DNA of 64,000 bases from Diphasiastrum complanatum (GCA_029204225.1 CM055102.1:27136922-27200921); one strand, 5' to 3'; numbered from the stretch's first letter, positions 1-12,900 are shown. Translations and numbers: made by a program. The notes: a model not told the origin generated them from the letters alone.

Positions 1-283
1 CAATAAGCATCTAAGTACTCTACCTGGATGTGGCCAAATGCCACCAAACCCTAACGTTAACCACTTACTAAATGTAGGGCACCCCCAAAAGTGAAGATAG
101 GGCCCCTAAACAAAATTAGACCCCTAAGGACCCACGAGTCAGTACATGACCAAAATTGGGTCCAACTGAACTTAAGACAAACTTAAGATGGCCTAAATAA
201 CTAAATACCCATGATTACACAAATCTCGACCTTTTGGGTCAAAGTAACCTATGGATTAACTTTAGCATAGTCATTTATTTCTA
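1..283. other. No gene seen
   Basis: AT-rich sequence without an ORF, repeat or splice structure that I can support. It may be intergenic or intronic sequence upstream of the kinase exons. Confidence 0.4.
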
Positions 284-362
284 ACATGTGCACACTTGAC
301 ATGTACCTTTTCTTAGTCCTATGTACCCTAGGGTATTCAAGGACATTAATAAAATCTTTCTT

Positions 363-365
<3 letters not shown>
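284..365 (+). mobile_element. 3' end of a LINE copy (AATAAA plus TTTC tail)
   Basis: This short stretch matches the 3' end of the LINE at 434-2494. Both have a CACTTGACATGTAC-like block and then GACATTAATAAA running into CTTTCTTTC. An AATAAA signal lies at 348-353, just before the tail. Only the terminal part of this copy is present. It is a separate insertion from the LINE body that follows, because the tail lies upstream of that body's reverse transcriptase. Confidence 0.6.

Positions 366-433
<68 letters not shown>
366..433 (+). repeat. (TC)n microsatellite grown from a LINE tail
   Basis: About 34 TC dinucleotides continue directly from the TTTC tail of the LINE end. It probably expanded from that tail. 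The Leu-Ser repeat seen in translation is a by-product of the repeat and not a protein domain. Confidence 0.85.
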
Positions 434-437
<4 letters not shown>

Positions 438-2494
438 TACAGATCACATATTCACACTTCGAGCCCTTATTGAGGAAGCTAGACACAGGAGAGAAAAGGT
501 TTACTGTTGTTTTGTGGACTTTAGGAAAGCCTTTGATTTTGTTCCACGCCCATTACTTATTCAGAGACTCCGTGACCTGGGGTTCTCTACAAATATTATT
601 CTAGCCGTCATGGCTCTCTATGAGAGGGTCTTGGGTTGCTTTCGTCATGGTAGTGGCATCTCTGAGCAGATCTGGAGTACTATTGGGGTTAAGCAGGGAT
701 GCTCTCTCTCACCAGTTCTCTTTGGATTATATATTGACGAGCTAGAGCAGGTCATTTCTTAGTGTGATGGGGACGGTTGCTGGCTTGGGGACATTCTGAT
801 TGCCATCCTTCTCTATGCGGATGATGTGGTATTAGTATCCCGTACCAGAGAGGGATTACAAAGACAATAGGATTGTTTACACACCTTCTGTACCCAGTGG
901 GGTTTAGGGTTGAACCTCTCGAAGACCAAAGTTATGGTCTTCAGTACTTCTCGGGCCTTCATGCAGCGCCAGGAGCTTACCCTTGATGGACAGTCCCTAG
1001 AGATGGTCTCTTCCTACACTTATCTGGGTGTGTTCTTCTCTGGTCCTACCTTCAGTATGAGATAGGCGGCTACTTCTAGACTCGGGAAAGGTCACTCTTC
1101 CCTAGTCCAGCTGGAGAGATTTTGCTTCCGTAAGTCTATTCGGGATGCCCCGAGTAAGTGCAGACTGTTTGGCACCATCGTCACCCCTTCGGCCTTGTAT
1201 GCAGCAGAGATATGGTGTACAGGACTATCATCTTCACACTGGTCCAGCATTTCACGCTTACAGACCACCATGTTAGCTCGCATGATCGGAGCGAAGCCCT
1301 CGGTTCCACATGAGATCATCCTTGCGGAGTTTGCCAACCCCCCCTATTCAGTTTGAGGTAGCCTTCCAGCTTATCACATACATCTAGGGAGTTCAGGCAC
1401 TTCCTGATACAGAGCAGCGATATGCACGGCTTGCACTTATGTCCTCTCATGACCTTCAGACTCAGGGATACCGGCTATCATGGTTCTCTCATGCATCACA
1501 CTTCCTCATGGAAGCATTTGATATCACTATCACTGATCTCCCTTTGAGAACACACCTGTACATTAGACGTTTTCTATACAGAGCATATCTCGACCGTACC
1601 TGGCGACTCCAGCTGGGGGTGAAGCCTGACTACTACCAGACTCACTTTCTGGAGCAGGATGCCACTGGCCTTCCAGTTTTACCTCGCTCTTTGTCCTCTG
1701 GACTAACACACGGTCTCCGTTTCACTTTGGGACAGTTCAGAGTCTCCTTACATCAGTTGGCTATTGAGGCAGGCAGATTCCAGGGTACACCACAAGAGGA
1801 GAGACTATGCCTACTATGTCCCCTACATGAGATAGAGTCCAAGGAGCACTTCATCTTCAGATGCCCCATATATTATAAAATCAGAGGGAGATATCACTGT
1901 TTATTCCGGGACATGCCTACTACACTCAGAGCACTGATTGGATATGAGGATTCTCGCTGTGTCGCACTTATGCTACAAGAGATGGTCTTGTTGTGCCAGG
2001 ATATGGACCAGATAGCTCACCAGCCACATCCTAGCTCTCAGGCTCAGATTACGTCTTTCTTCACCAGGAGACGGACACGGTCTGATGACGATGACGACGA
2101 CATACTACCTCACCGATGTTAGAGACAGTGTATCACTCATAGTCATGCAGCAGTTCGTACTTCATGCCATGTTACGAGAGCACATAGTTTTCACCCTCCT
2201 AGACGACGGCCCATGTTACCTCCTGTTGCAGCTCGTATCACATCCTTTTTCAGCAGCAGCACTACATGATATTACTCTACTCCTGGCAGCTATTTTGCTC
2301 CCCCCTTATGGACAGTTGGCAGTTTGTAGTTTACAGTTATATTGCTCATTTCTCTTTTATGTATAGTTTTTTCTTGGAGACGTTTATATAGGCTCCCTTG
2401 GTTTTCACATACTTGACATGTACTCCATTTGGTCTTATATGCCTTTTGGCATGGAAAAGACATTAATAAAGCTTTCTTTCTTTCTTTCTTTCTC
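434..2494 (+). mobile_element. 5'-truncated, broken LINE (non-LTR retrotransposon)
   Basis: The copy starts inside the reverse transcriptase (TTDHIFTL, then VDFRKAFDFV and GVKQGCSLSP) and has the YADDVVL catalytic box near 815-830 after a stop and frame change. Further stops lie near 760, 868 and 1063. The C-terminal part (1439-2122) ends with a Cys/His cluster (CLLCP...HFIFRCP) typical of plant LINE RT tails and an Asp-rich end. The 3' UTR has AATAAA at 2465-2470 and a TTTC tail at about 2473-2494. The endonuclease domain is absent, as expected for 5' truncation during target-primed reverse transcription. A related copy lies on the minus strand at 39.9-46.7 kb. It cannot be active. Confidence 0.85.
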
Positions 2495-2890
2495 TCCACT
2501 TGGGTTTTATCTCGACCTCACAGCCTCCATTCCACTCCTTCGATCTTGCACCCAGATATACCTTCACCCGCCCTTACATTGAGACTTACCAGGAGCCCAC
2601 ATTATTGCCATTGGAGTCACAGTCCGACTTCCTCACTTTACTTCGTACTGCTGCCTCAATATCCTTTCCATCAAAACCCTATTGATGCACTAGATGAGTT
2701 TTGGGGTCTTTATGTGTATCAATTTTTCTATGAGTCATTCCAAAGTTTCATGGTTTTATGTGGCTCGTTCCTAAAGTTTCATGGCAGCCGTTTAAATAAC
2801 CTAAACCCACAGCTTTGATCTTTCTAATTTTTTAGTAGATTTTGTCCTGGAATTTGTTTTTCTCATCTACTATTAGCTGAATTTTCAGAA
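2495..2890 (+). other. No recognised gene; short ORF 2500-2685
   Basis: The region between the LINE and a copia gag holds a 61-codon ORF (2500-2685) ending in SFPSKPY. I do not recognise it and would not call it a gene. The rest is T-rich and resembles a leader just upstream of the gag ATG at 2891. Confidence 0.3.
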
Positions 2891-3303
2891 ATGGCTAAAG
2901 AATTTAAATCTATAGGTTCTTTGTTCAATGAAGATAGGTTGGATGGAACTAATTTCTCCTTGTGGTGCTACATGATAAAAAATCTCCTTATTGCTAAAGG
3001 TTTGTTTGAAGTTGTAAGTGGTGATGAAGAGAGGCCACCTAGTTTGACACTACTACACCGTCAAGAGCTACTTCTTCAACATATGTGGATGTGTCTTCCG
3101 AAGAACAAAAGAAGTGGGATCGACGTGATGCACAAGCACATTCGGTCATAGCGCTATCCGTGAAGAGATCAATCCTACCTCACATTCGATCATGCAAGCC
3201 TTCCAAGAGTGCTTGGGAAGTACTTGCCAAGATGTTCCAAGTGAAGAATACGGCGAAAGTGCTTTTTCTACATACCGTTTTGGAATGCGCAACTATGCAT
3301 TGA
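2891..3303 (+). pseudogene. Ty1/copia gag N-terminal fragment
   Basis: The start (MAKEFKSIGSLFNEDRLDGTNFSLW) has the layout of plant copia gag proteins: a DUF4219-like 'L.G.N...W' motif. After a frame change near 3085, a UBN2-like segment follows (KKWDRRDAQAHSVIALSV, then SKSAWEVLAKMF). It stops at about 3303 without zinc knuckle, protease or pol. The ATG at 2891 follows a T-rich leader. It is a dead fragment lying upstream of the kinase exons, probably within another large intron. Confidence 0.7.
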
Positions 3304-3777
3304 TGTCAAAGTATGCGATTGTGATCATAACTTGGTATCAAAGCACTTTCTTGAGCAATTGGGAAGGCGTCAATTTCTTTTGTTTTTTCTCTCTCCAGAT
3401 GCTCTATCTAGCCATTTTTCTCTTTAGTTGTTCTCTCTCTAGAACATTCGCATTTTTTTGCAACAAAAGTTGGAGATAATTACTTTATTGAGAGTACAAG
3501 ATCAAGGTGCATGTTCCGAAGTAGATGACATATCAATTGGAGCTCTCTTTGAAAAGTTATAAAGGATTTGATAGCTTCGTTATTTATGTACTTCTTTTCC
3601 AAGTGGTTCTCTCCCTTTTAGATTTACATTATTCTATTTTAGGTACTTGTAACATTTGGTTTTCTTTTGTATGTAAATGAAAGTCTTTGCTTGTCATGAT
3701 AGTGTGAATGTTCATTACCACTTAGAAAAGAAGCCTTCTAAAAGTAATCTCTCAAGCCTTTGCTTCTGGCTCTGCAG
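3304..3777 (+). other. Retroelement remnant with primer-binding-site-like motif
   Basis: TGGTATCAAAGC at 3333-3344 matches the Met-tRNA-type primer binding site seen four more times in this window, and is followed by a T-rich leader. This suggests the end of an LTR plus the start of an internal region. No partner LTR is visible. The stretch to 3777 ends in a polypyrimidine tract and AG acceptor for the first kinase exon. Confidence 0.4.
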
Positions 3778-3934
3778 CCATATGCTTTGAAAGTGTTGCA
3801 GAATGAAGTGACAATGCTTTCTAAAATAGATCATTTGAACCTTGTGAAACTGCTTGGATACCTGGAAGATGATCAGGAGCACATCCTTATTGTTGAGTAT
3901 GTGTCAAATGGCAATCTGCGTGAACATCTTGATG
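3778..3934 (+). CDS. Kinase exon A (end of N-lobe, hinge)
   Basis: Acceptor TCTGCAG ends at 3777 and donor GTAAGT starts at 3935. It encodes PYALKVLQNEV through EHLDG. It ends in phase 1: one base of a Gly codon is completed by the next exon. It covers the alpha-C helix and hinge, but not the ATP-anchoring lysine. Confidence 0.85.
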
Positions 3935-6900
3935 GTAAGTTCACAGTCTTGGTCTTCAATTATGCTTGTGTTTTCTACTTATTTATTGTAAGACATGTCT
4001 CAGCCAAAACGAGAAATTGAACTTCCTTTAGTTAGGGTTTTCACACTATATCTAAGCATCAAATTTTTTTGCTAAGCACATGTACACAGGTAGACATGGA
4101 GTCACTCTTAACCTAGCAACGAGGTTGGACATTGCTATTGATGTGGCTCATGCTCTTACTTACCTTCATCTATACGCAGGTAAATTGCATATTTTGAAAA
4201 CTGTAGCACTATGAGTGTGGTACTTTAATAGTTCCTGTGTTAATGCTTTTCTGCTATGGATATGCATACATAACATGCTTAAAGGCCAAAAGTCCCTCAG
4301 AACTTTCTTTTTTCTAAGTGATACTTGAAGATTATAATTACAAAGTATTGCAGTATATCCTTTACTTCCTATAATAGTATATGGCAAAATCTCATATGCA
4401 GTGTGTGAGATGCCTTTTCCGATTGTACTAGTTCTGTTTATGAGCTGTTTGATACCTTTGACAGTAGAGGTTTTTGATGGTGACGGTGAAGACTTAAAAT
4501 GTTTCGATTTTTGATGCAGAGAAACCAATCATCCATAGAGATGTTAAATCCTCAAACATTCTTGTGACAGACAAGTTCAGGGCCAAGGTAGCAGACTTCG
4601 GAGTGTCGACAACAGGGCCTACAGAAGTAGGGGAGACGCATGTTTCAACATTAGTAAGGGGGCATGCTGATTATGTGGATCCTGAGTATCTTCAAACATT
4701 GAAAATCACAACCAAAAGTGATGTCTATTCCTATGGGGTTCTCCTGATTGAAATTTTTTCTGGAAGACGGCCTTTTGAACTAAAGCGTCCTAGCAATGAA
4801 CGAGTCACCATCAAATGGGTATTTATTAATCTGGACTCCTTTTTTGCAAAGAGTTGTAAGTTTGTAACATGTGTGTTATGGAGCCTCTCTTTCAATTATC
4901 CTTGACATTTGATTGGAAGTATAGTATTTTTTTAAAAATGGAAATTACTACATACCGTTGCAGCAGAATGCATTCCGTTGCAACTGCATTCTGGGACTCA
5001 AATTTTTTCATTAAAAAAAAAACACTTTTATGCATAAAAAAAAACCCTTATTTGCAGCTGAGAAAAAATTTCAGACTGCTTAAAAAAAGTTACAATGTGA
5101 GGAAACCAAGAAAACAATAAAAATCATGTTTGTTTTTGGGAATTGTTTTTTTACTGCACATCCTAAGGGGATGTGCATTCAGGAAATCCCCTTAGGATGG
5201 AATGTGCATGTGTAATACATACATTAAAACCAATAACATGTACTTTAGGCCAAAAAATGCACACGCGCACAAGTGCACCATATGCGGGCACATGTATATG
5301 CATCTCAAGCTACTTTTAGTTCAACTATGCATCAAATAAATAGATCCTGGAAACTAGGTGATTCAGGTTCTGCTTGAGGGTCGTGGGCTATGCCCTTTTG
5401 CAAAACCTAATATGGGTAATGGTAAATTGCAAATGCAAGATCCTATTGTAAATCAATCAAATAGAGATCAATCTGTCACTTCAATTTGTTAACAAGTATC
5501 AAGTTTCAGGACTGTAAATACTTGTCCAGATAGGACATACGTGTTTTGAGATACAAGAGCTCCAGCTGCAACCATGGCGCCTTCTTCCACAACCACCCCA
5601 TCTAGAAGAGTTGCTCCCATCCCCCCCAAACGACTGGTCTTATATGTTCACAATGCAACGAGCGTCTAAACGAGCGGGCCAGCAGGGTCTTTAATCTTTT
5701 TTTTTTTAACCTACACTAAATTGTTCCGACCCAGTACGTTCCGGAACAGACGGAACGGAACGGTCGGAACGGAACGTTCTGACCCATTTTGGTCGGAACG
5801 GGCTTCTAAGATGCCATATATGATGTGACCACTGACATGTTTTGAATCTTACTCAATAGCTAATTTTACTTATCAATCGTCAGTAACTTGTAACCTTAGA
5901 CCTACTATTGAGCATTGCCAAAATTCATAATATTGAGTTGCATTGAATCAAGTAGCCACTGAGCACTTGATATTGAGCGTATGTTATTTAACAATCAACA
6001 ATCAGGACTCAAAGTCAGGATGTGAATATCGACTGACTATAATCTATATTTTATAGAGCTGTAATTGCACCCTAAACACTAAACTAGCACTTGTTCATGC
6101 TAAAGAAAAAAAGGCCAAGATAAACCCCCCCCAGTTATGGACTCGGCTCATTACATTCGCCGCGTCCATTTACATTTACTTTACTTTATGCATAAGCAGG
6201 CCTTGGGCCCTTTTTTATTCATTAGTGACACTTAGACTATATGGTTGGCCTTTGGCCTTATTATTCATTATTAGGCCATTTGGACATATTACTGGAGAGT
6301 GGGGGCCTTCTTGGAGGGCGCACTATTTTCCCTCCCAGTTGGGCCCTAGCCATCGGAAGCTTCCTTTTAGGGCTTCCTCTTGGCTATAAGTAGGGAAACT
6401 GTGTCATTTGTTATTCAGCTGATGATATTGATCTCTCTCTTTAGTCTCCTTAACCTCTCTCTTTCCTGCTTTTAGGGTTAAGTCTTGCTTATGTGCTGCT
6501 TTCATAGCTTAAGTCTTACTTATGTGATGCTTTCATAGCTTAGCTCTAGATCAGTTGTGGCTCTATTCGTAACTTGGTGTCAGAGCACTTTCCTGATTGC
6601 TGAATTTCAGATCTGATTTTCTGATTGGGTGCCCATTTTCCTTGCTGATTTTTCTCTCTTTGCTGAGGGCTTTCGTCTCTTTGCTTCAACAACATTCAGC
6701 ACAGTTTGGAGGACCAGCTCCCATCATTTTCCTTGGCGGAGCTTTAGCAGATAGTTAGCGGAAGTACTTCCGCTAAATTTGGCGGCCGGAAATTTTTTTT
6801 TTTTTTTTTTTTGGGCAGATTATTTCCGGCGCCCAAGTTCCAACCCTCTATCACCCATTTCCAGCTTGTTTGTAGGCTCTCCAGCGCCCAATTCCCTCAT

Positions 6901-9900
6901 CTCTTTCGTCCGTTCCTCCTTCCATTTTCAGCCCTCTTTTCACTTTTGTTTGCAGGCTGTCCAGCCGCTTCATACTTGTCACTTTCGTCCGTTTTTGTCT
7001 CCGTTTGCAGCCATTTTTCACACCTTGTTTGCAGGCTGTCCATCGCCCATCCTCAACCAAATTTCACGAAATTCCGACTCCGTTTGATACTCCAATTTGT
7101 CACTTGCCTCCTGGCTGTCCAGCGCATTTTTACAGCCTTCATTTTCACTTTTTTTCATTTGCTGATTGCTATCCTTTCTTAGTTGTGATAATAGTGGTTT
7201 TAATAGACTAATTTGGGGTGACGACAAGAGTCCGCTCTCTCAAGTTTTTGTCTATTCCTTCCACTATCATTATGCCGCATTCACCTATCCCGAGTGAGAC
7301 TACTCAAGAAACCTTATCCAATCAGTTTCGTCGCATGGATGAGACCCTTTCTGGCCTCGTTCTTCGCTTCGATACCGTTATGACCGGCTTTGCTACTATG
7401 CAGTCACAGATTGATTCTTTACAGCCTTATGGTCCTGGTAAAGCTCCTGTTTATCCTTCATTTGGGACTCCCCCTCCATTTGGATTTCCATCTTCCTCTG
7501 CTAGTCAGCCTGGTGGTGGACTGTTCATTCCACCTAACCCATCTCCTGGTTTCTTTTCACGTCCCCCACTTCCTGAGCCACACTTTGCTCGAGACTTTCG
7601 TGATAGGGTACAACTTGCTACCTATTCCGGTTCCTCTGACGGGAACTTATTAGAGAATTGGTTTGCTAAGCTTGACACATATTTTCAGATCTACCTTAAG
7701 ACTGATCCTTAGAAGATCCAGTTGGTTGCTTTACATTTACCGCCACGTGGTGGCGAGTTTATAGAGCTCATCCTGATCGGGAAGGGCTCTATTTATGGCA
7801 TACTTTTCGCCGTGACCTCCGTCATGCTATGATTGACCCTCAGTGGCTCGACCGCCAACGTGATACATTCCGTAGTCTCACTCAGACCAGTGATCTTGCT
7901 TCTTATACAGATCAGTTTATGGAGCTTTCTTATCTTTTCACAAATCTACAGCCCACTGAGCTTATTTCTCGTTACATTGCTGGGCTTCGTGGTGCTTTAC
8001 GTTATGATGTTTCTTCCTTCCGTCCTCCCACACTTGTTGAGGCGATGTCTCTTGCCAGTACTTTACAGCATAAGTACTCTGACACTCTTCCTTCCTGCTT
8101 CTCCCGACCCCATCCTTCTGCTTCATCTTTTCCCGCTGCGTCCACCCCTACACCTGCCCCTTCTGTTCCAGCTCTCTCCATTGTCCCTTCGTCTCCTCGT
8201 CCTCCGACTCCTCGACCTGCTTTTGTCCGACGTTACACTTCTGCAGAGTTCGCTGACCTTCAACAGCAGCATCTTCTTTGCTTTCGTTGTAAGAGTCCTG
8301 ACCCTTTTGCCCGTGATTGTCGTTAGCCTCTCCCTACTACTACTGCTGTTTTTTACCATGAGGGCACTACTCCAGATGATTCCGATATCTACATTCATAT
8401 TTCTGATGAGCCTGACCTATCCTTTGAGCCTTCCACTAATTTACTTCCTGCTACTTGCCATGCTCAGCTTGCCTATGCTACTTGGACAGGGCGTCCTGGT
8501 CCTCGCTCCATTCGGTTATGTGTACGTATTACAGGTCGTGAGTATATTGCTTTAGTTGATACTGGCAGCACTCATTCTTCTATTAGCAGTTATATCACTA
8601 GTCGGATACGTGCTTCACCTGTTCCTGCTTCACAGCCTCTCACAGTTGAGGTTGCTTGTTCCCATTCTTTTCCTAGTTCTCAGATGTTTCAGCGTTTACC
8701 ATACCGCATTGGAGATTTTTCTGGACAGGCAAATCTTTTCATTATTCCTATGGAGCGTTATGATCTTATCCTTGGTGCTGATTGGTTTGCATCTCTTGGA
8801 GCCGTTACACTGGACTTGACACAGCAGACATTGACATTTGTACTTGATGCAGTTACACACTCACTTGTTGGCATTGATTCTCAGGGAGACTTCCAGTTGG
8901 TTACCGGGAAGCAGTTTATGCGTAGTCTGCCAAAGGCTGACGATGCAGCTCTTCTTTCCATTCAGAGTACATCAGTTGCTGCTTCACTTTCACCATCCGT
9001 GGGTCCTCTTCCTCAGGTTGATGCTGCTTCGGATTTACAGGTTGTTGCTGTGTGCCTTGCGCATATATGCCTTGATTCATAGATATCGTATTCAGTGGTC
9101 ATTCCTGGTTTCATTGATATTGAGACCGTATACCTTGGTGGTATTTCTACTATTGCTTTTGCGCATACTTCTGCCCTCCTGGTTTGGTGGTTGGTGCAGT
9201 ATCTTCTCCATTGGTCTCTATATCTCCATCTCTTGAGTCTGTTATGGCCGATGTTCCTGCTGATTTCTATGGGGTTCTTCATGGGTCCACGTTTGATGGT
9301 TCCCTCGCTATTGGTGATCAGGTTGTATCTTCTTTCGCTTTACTCCATGGATCTCTGCTTGAGATTTGTGATCTGCCTCATGATATTTCTACGGTTCCTG
9401 ACATGATTCATGTGCCTTTGGCCCTTGCTGTTACACATTTTTCATCCGAGGATATTTGCCAGATGGTCATCTAGGGTATTTATAAGCTGGGATCTTTCTA
9501 GATGAGTACACGAACATCCTTCCGTCTCTTGGTGTTTCTACATATAGGTTTGCTGCAGTCCATGCCGATGCTATGGATATATGGCATTCCTAGTTATTAC
9601 ATATAGCTTGGTTTTCATTTGGACCTGTTGATTGGTGCTGGTTTTTCCATATTACTGATCGCCTATGGTGCGGATATCTCTATGATTATGTATGTGGCTC
9701 TCTATCTGTTCCTTGGATTGTTGCTCATTGTCAGGCTTGGCATATCCTGTTGGCTTGGGTTATTGCCTCCGTTCCAACTACTGTTTGTCTGGGTGATCTT
9801 CAGGTTCCCTGTCATTTCAGGTTGCTCCATATCGCTTGGTCTCCGATGCTGAGTTGCCACTTTGTCTTGGTGTTCCGAGACCATCAGGGTACCTTAAGCT

Positions 9901-12900
9901 TCTCCTCTCTTGGATAGTTTTTGGAGATGTTGCCGTCATATACTTCAGTGTTGCTCATATGTGCTTTGATACTCATTCCCAGGTACATGTGGATATTGCT
10001 CCAATGCTTGCTACTGATGTTGCGGAACCTGTTCCTCGTTCCAGTGCATTTCTTCTATTCCTCACTTGTGCGCCTGGTGTGTACTTTGAGATTACACTTG
10101 CGGCCAGTTCCGATGGGTCATCCGATTCTCCATCCGTTTTTGGTGTATCCTATGATGGATTGGTATGTCCATATGAGGCCTTTCTGGATGAGTTTTTCGG
10201 CTACAGTTTGTCAGTTGGGGCCTCTACTATTTCTAGATTTGTTGCTACTATTTTCATGCATCATGTCTTTTTAGATGATGCATTGATTTCTTGGACCTTC
10301 TGGAGCTTTTGGCATGCTGCTCTTCTCGTGATATGGGCCTGGAGGGTACCGTATGCCATTGCTACTTCTCATTCATGGGCCCTATGGATACCTTGGGCTT
10401 TTGACCATGTTGGGGCATATTTCTCCATTTTAAGCTATCCTTTGTTAGGATGATCTCCTTGGTGCTAGTCTTCCGATGCTGCTATCTTTTCTTGGGGCAC
10501 CTTGCACATATGGTTGATGGTTACGTGTATCATGCGGCTATTCGCGATGAGTGTCCATCTCTTTTCTAGTTTCCTTATTGGCTTCCTGTTGTTGATGCAG
10601 TTCTACCTTCTCGGGCTTTTTGGATACCTTGGTGCTCGAGAGCTTATTACCCGGGCCAGTTCTCATTTACAGCATGTTCAGCAGTGTTATCAGACCTCAG
10701 TTGATCGTCACCGCCGCCATGTTGAGTTTCAGCTTGGAGATATGGTTTATCTACGCTTACGGTTTGCACATCATCATTTTGTCCAGGGCCATGCTTCTAC
10801 TGAGAAGCTTGCACCCATGAATTGGTCGGGTCCGATTCGAATCGGAAATAATTGGATTGGAAAAAAAAAAGAGGGAGAGAAATGGTTCTTTGATTATGAA
10901 CGATTCTTTGATTGTGACATCAGCGATTCTTTGTTTTGGGTTTTCAATGTTCTGATTTGTATTCAAATTTTTACCTAGTGTAGTGTACTGTGTGATGGAT
11001 GTTTGATGATGGATCATGAATAAATCATAAATTGCAATGTTATGTGGAAATTGGAGCATGCAATCTAATTTGTGAAGTTTGAAATGTGTCTATTCAACAT
11101 TGTCGTGTGCACTTGTGATTCTATGAGCGATGAATTGTAACTTGGTTTCACGCTTCAGCTTTCTACCAGTAACAATGAACTTTGAAATGTATGTATTCAA
11201 TAGCAATCTAACATGTATAAGATTTCAGGCAGTGTAGACATTATGAATATTACATCACATATATATTGCAAAAAAAGAAAAATTGTCGATTCCTTCGGGA
11301 GGAGCCCAATTCAAAACCATGATTCATGCCGATTCATCTGATTTTGAAAAGGTTGATCCTAAACCAAGTGGAGACACTATATTTAACCTAATTGTTCCAA
11401 TTCTCTTTTGTTCAAAATGTACAAATCGACCAATTTCTACCGATGGTCTGAGTTGGCCCTAGAAGTATTGTTTTGGAAGGTTCTTGAGTCTTGCAATTCA
11501 TTTATGCGTATTGTAGGTTTTGAGCCTAAATTGTCTCTTTTGAGGGTAGGAGTTATGGACTCAGCTCATTACATTCGCCGCGTCCATTCTTTTATTCTTT
11601 ATTATGCATAAGCAGGCCTATGGGCCCTTTTTATTCATGTATTGGCCTTGGGCCCTGTTTGGTCACATTTTTAGGACTTGGTCATATTGATTTGAAGTGG
11701 GGGTCCTCCTATTGGGGGGGCGCACTATTTTGCCGCCTCCTATTTTTGAATTCCTACTTTGGGGTTCATTGTTAGGGTATATATAGGGCAGCATTGTAAT
11801 CTTTTATTCAGTTCATGATGATTGCCCTTCTACAGCCTCATTAAATACTCTCTCTTTCATGCTTTCTAGCCTAAGTCCTGCTTTCTACAATAGCTAGTGA
11901 ATCTTAGCTTGCAGATTTTTCTCTTCAGGAGGGCGCCCATCTATAGTCTAGATCTTCAGCCTACGGATCTACTTGTCTTGCAGGCGATCTAGGCATCTGA
12001 CCTGACCATCCCGATAAATAGCAAATCGACCAGATACCTTAGCCTCCTCATAAATCTTCTTGCGCTCTTCCAGTTGGGTATAGGCTTAGTTGCTCGTTCT
12101 GGAATGCGGGCCCTTGAAAAAAAAAGAAGGTATTTTTTATACAAAGGTTTACTACACTTTAATACTTAATACGTTAATTATCACTTCCGGACATATAAGA
12201 GCATATATTGAGGATGGCAAATTGGTAAGATGGCGGAGTGAGATTGCACTGTAAACATATAAGAGCCGGAGTGAGATTGCATTGTAAACATGAAATGGCA
12301 ATATCACTTAATGCAACAACTGTCGCAAAAGGCTCCTGCGTTCATGAGAATCCTTCAACATTTCAGAGGTGAGGAAGTTATGCAGTCTCATCAAACTGCA
12401 TGTAGGCGCACTTTCCCTGCCCGCTGTTGTGCCAGCAGGGTATTATGTTTATTTTTTTTAGATTGTAAATAAACTCGTTCCGACCCTTTTGGCTCGGAAC
12501 GGGCTTCTAAGGGTATGCCATTTTGCTGTCCCAAAACCCCAGCCTTTTTGCCTCTTTTCCAGCACCCTCTTACCTCCTCACTTTTGCGCATTTGCTTTTC
12601 AAATTTTTAGCCCATTTCCAGCACCCATCTACATCCTCTATTGGTGCCTATTTCCAGTCATTTTTTTCTAGCCATTACCTCTTCTACGTTGGTAACAGTT
12701 CTCAGCATGGCGGCGTGGACACTTCTCTTCAGTCATCACTATCGTGCATTCAGAGGTATTTTCCCAGCATTGTTTTCTCGTTTTCTAGCTTCATTTCTTG
12801 CTAGTTCTGCACTTTTTCAGCCTTTTTCAGCCCCTTAATTAGCTGTCCAATTCCATCTTTCTTGGCTGTTTTTGTGCCATTTCGATGTTTTTTGGAATGT

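Larger units (their letters stand above)
6133..11911 (+). mobile_element. Gypsy element 1, pol-defective
   Basis: The order is LTR 1, primer site, leader (with a run of T at 6793), gag 7218-8326, protease to 9082, about 1.5 kb without pol motifs, an integrase C-terminal remnant 10634-10822, unrelated sequence and then LTR 2. Reverse transcriptase, RNase H and the integrase core are missing. The gag and protease resemble chromovirus-type plant gypsy elements. It is non-autonomous and dead at several stops. Confidence 0.75.

Noticed and set aside
366-433. Leu-Ser repeat protein domain
   Set aside because: It is translation of a TC microsatellite; the same applies to 26905-27008, 27357-27455 and 24949-25010.
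1-3777. Missing N-lobe exons of the kinase
   Set aside because: No glycine-rich loop or VAIK-type lysine motif with splice borders was found here; the exons probably lie to the left.
7833-8819. Long hydrophobic ORFs that look like membrane proteins
   Set aside because: They are other-frame shadows of gypsy gag and protease in T/C-rich DNA.
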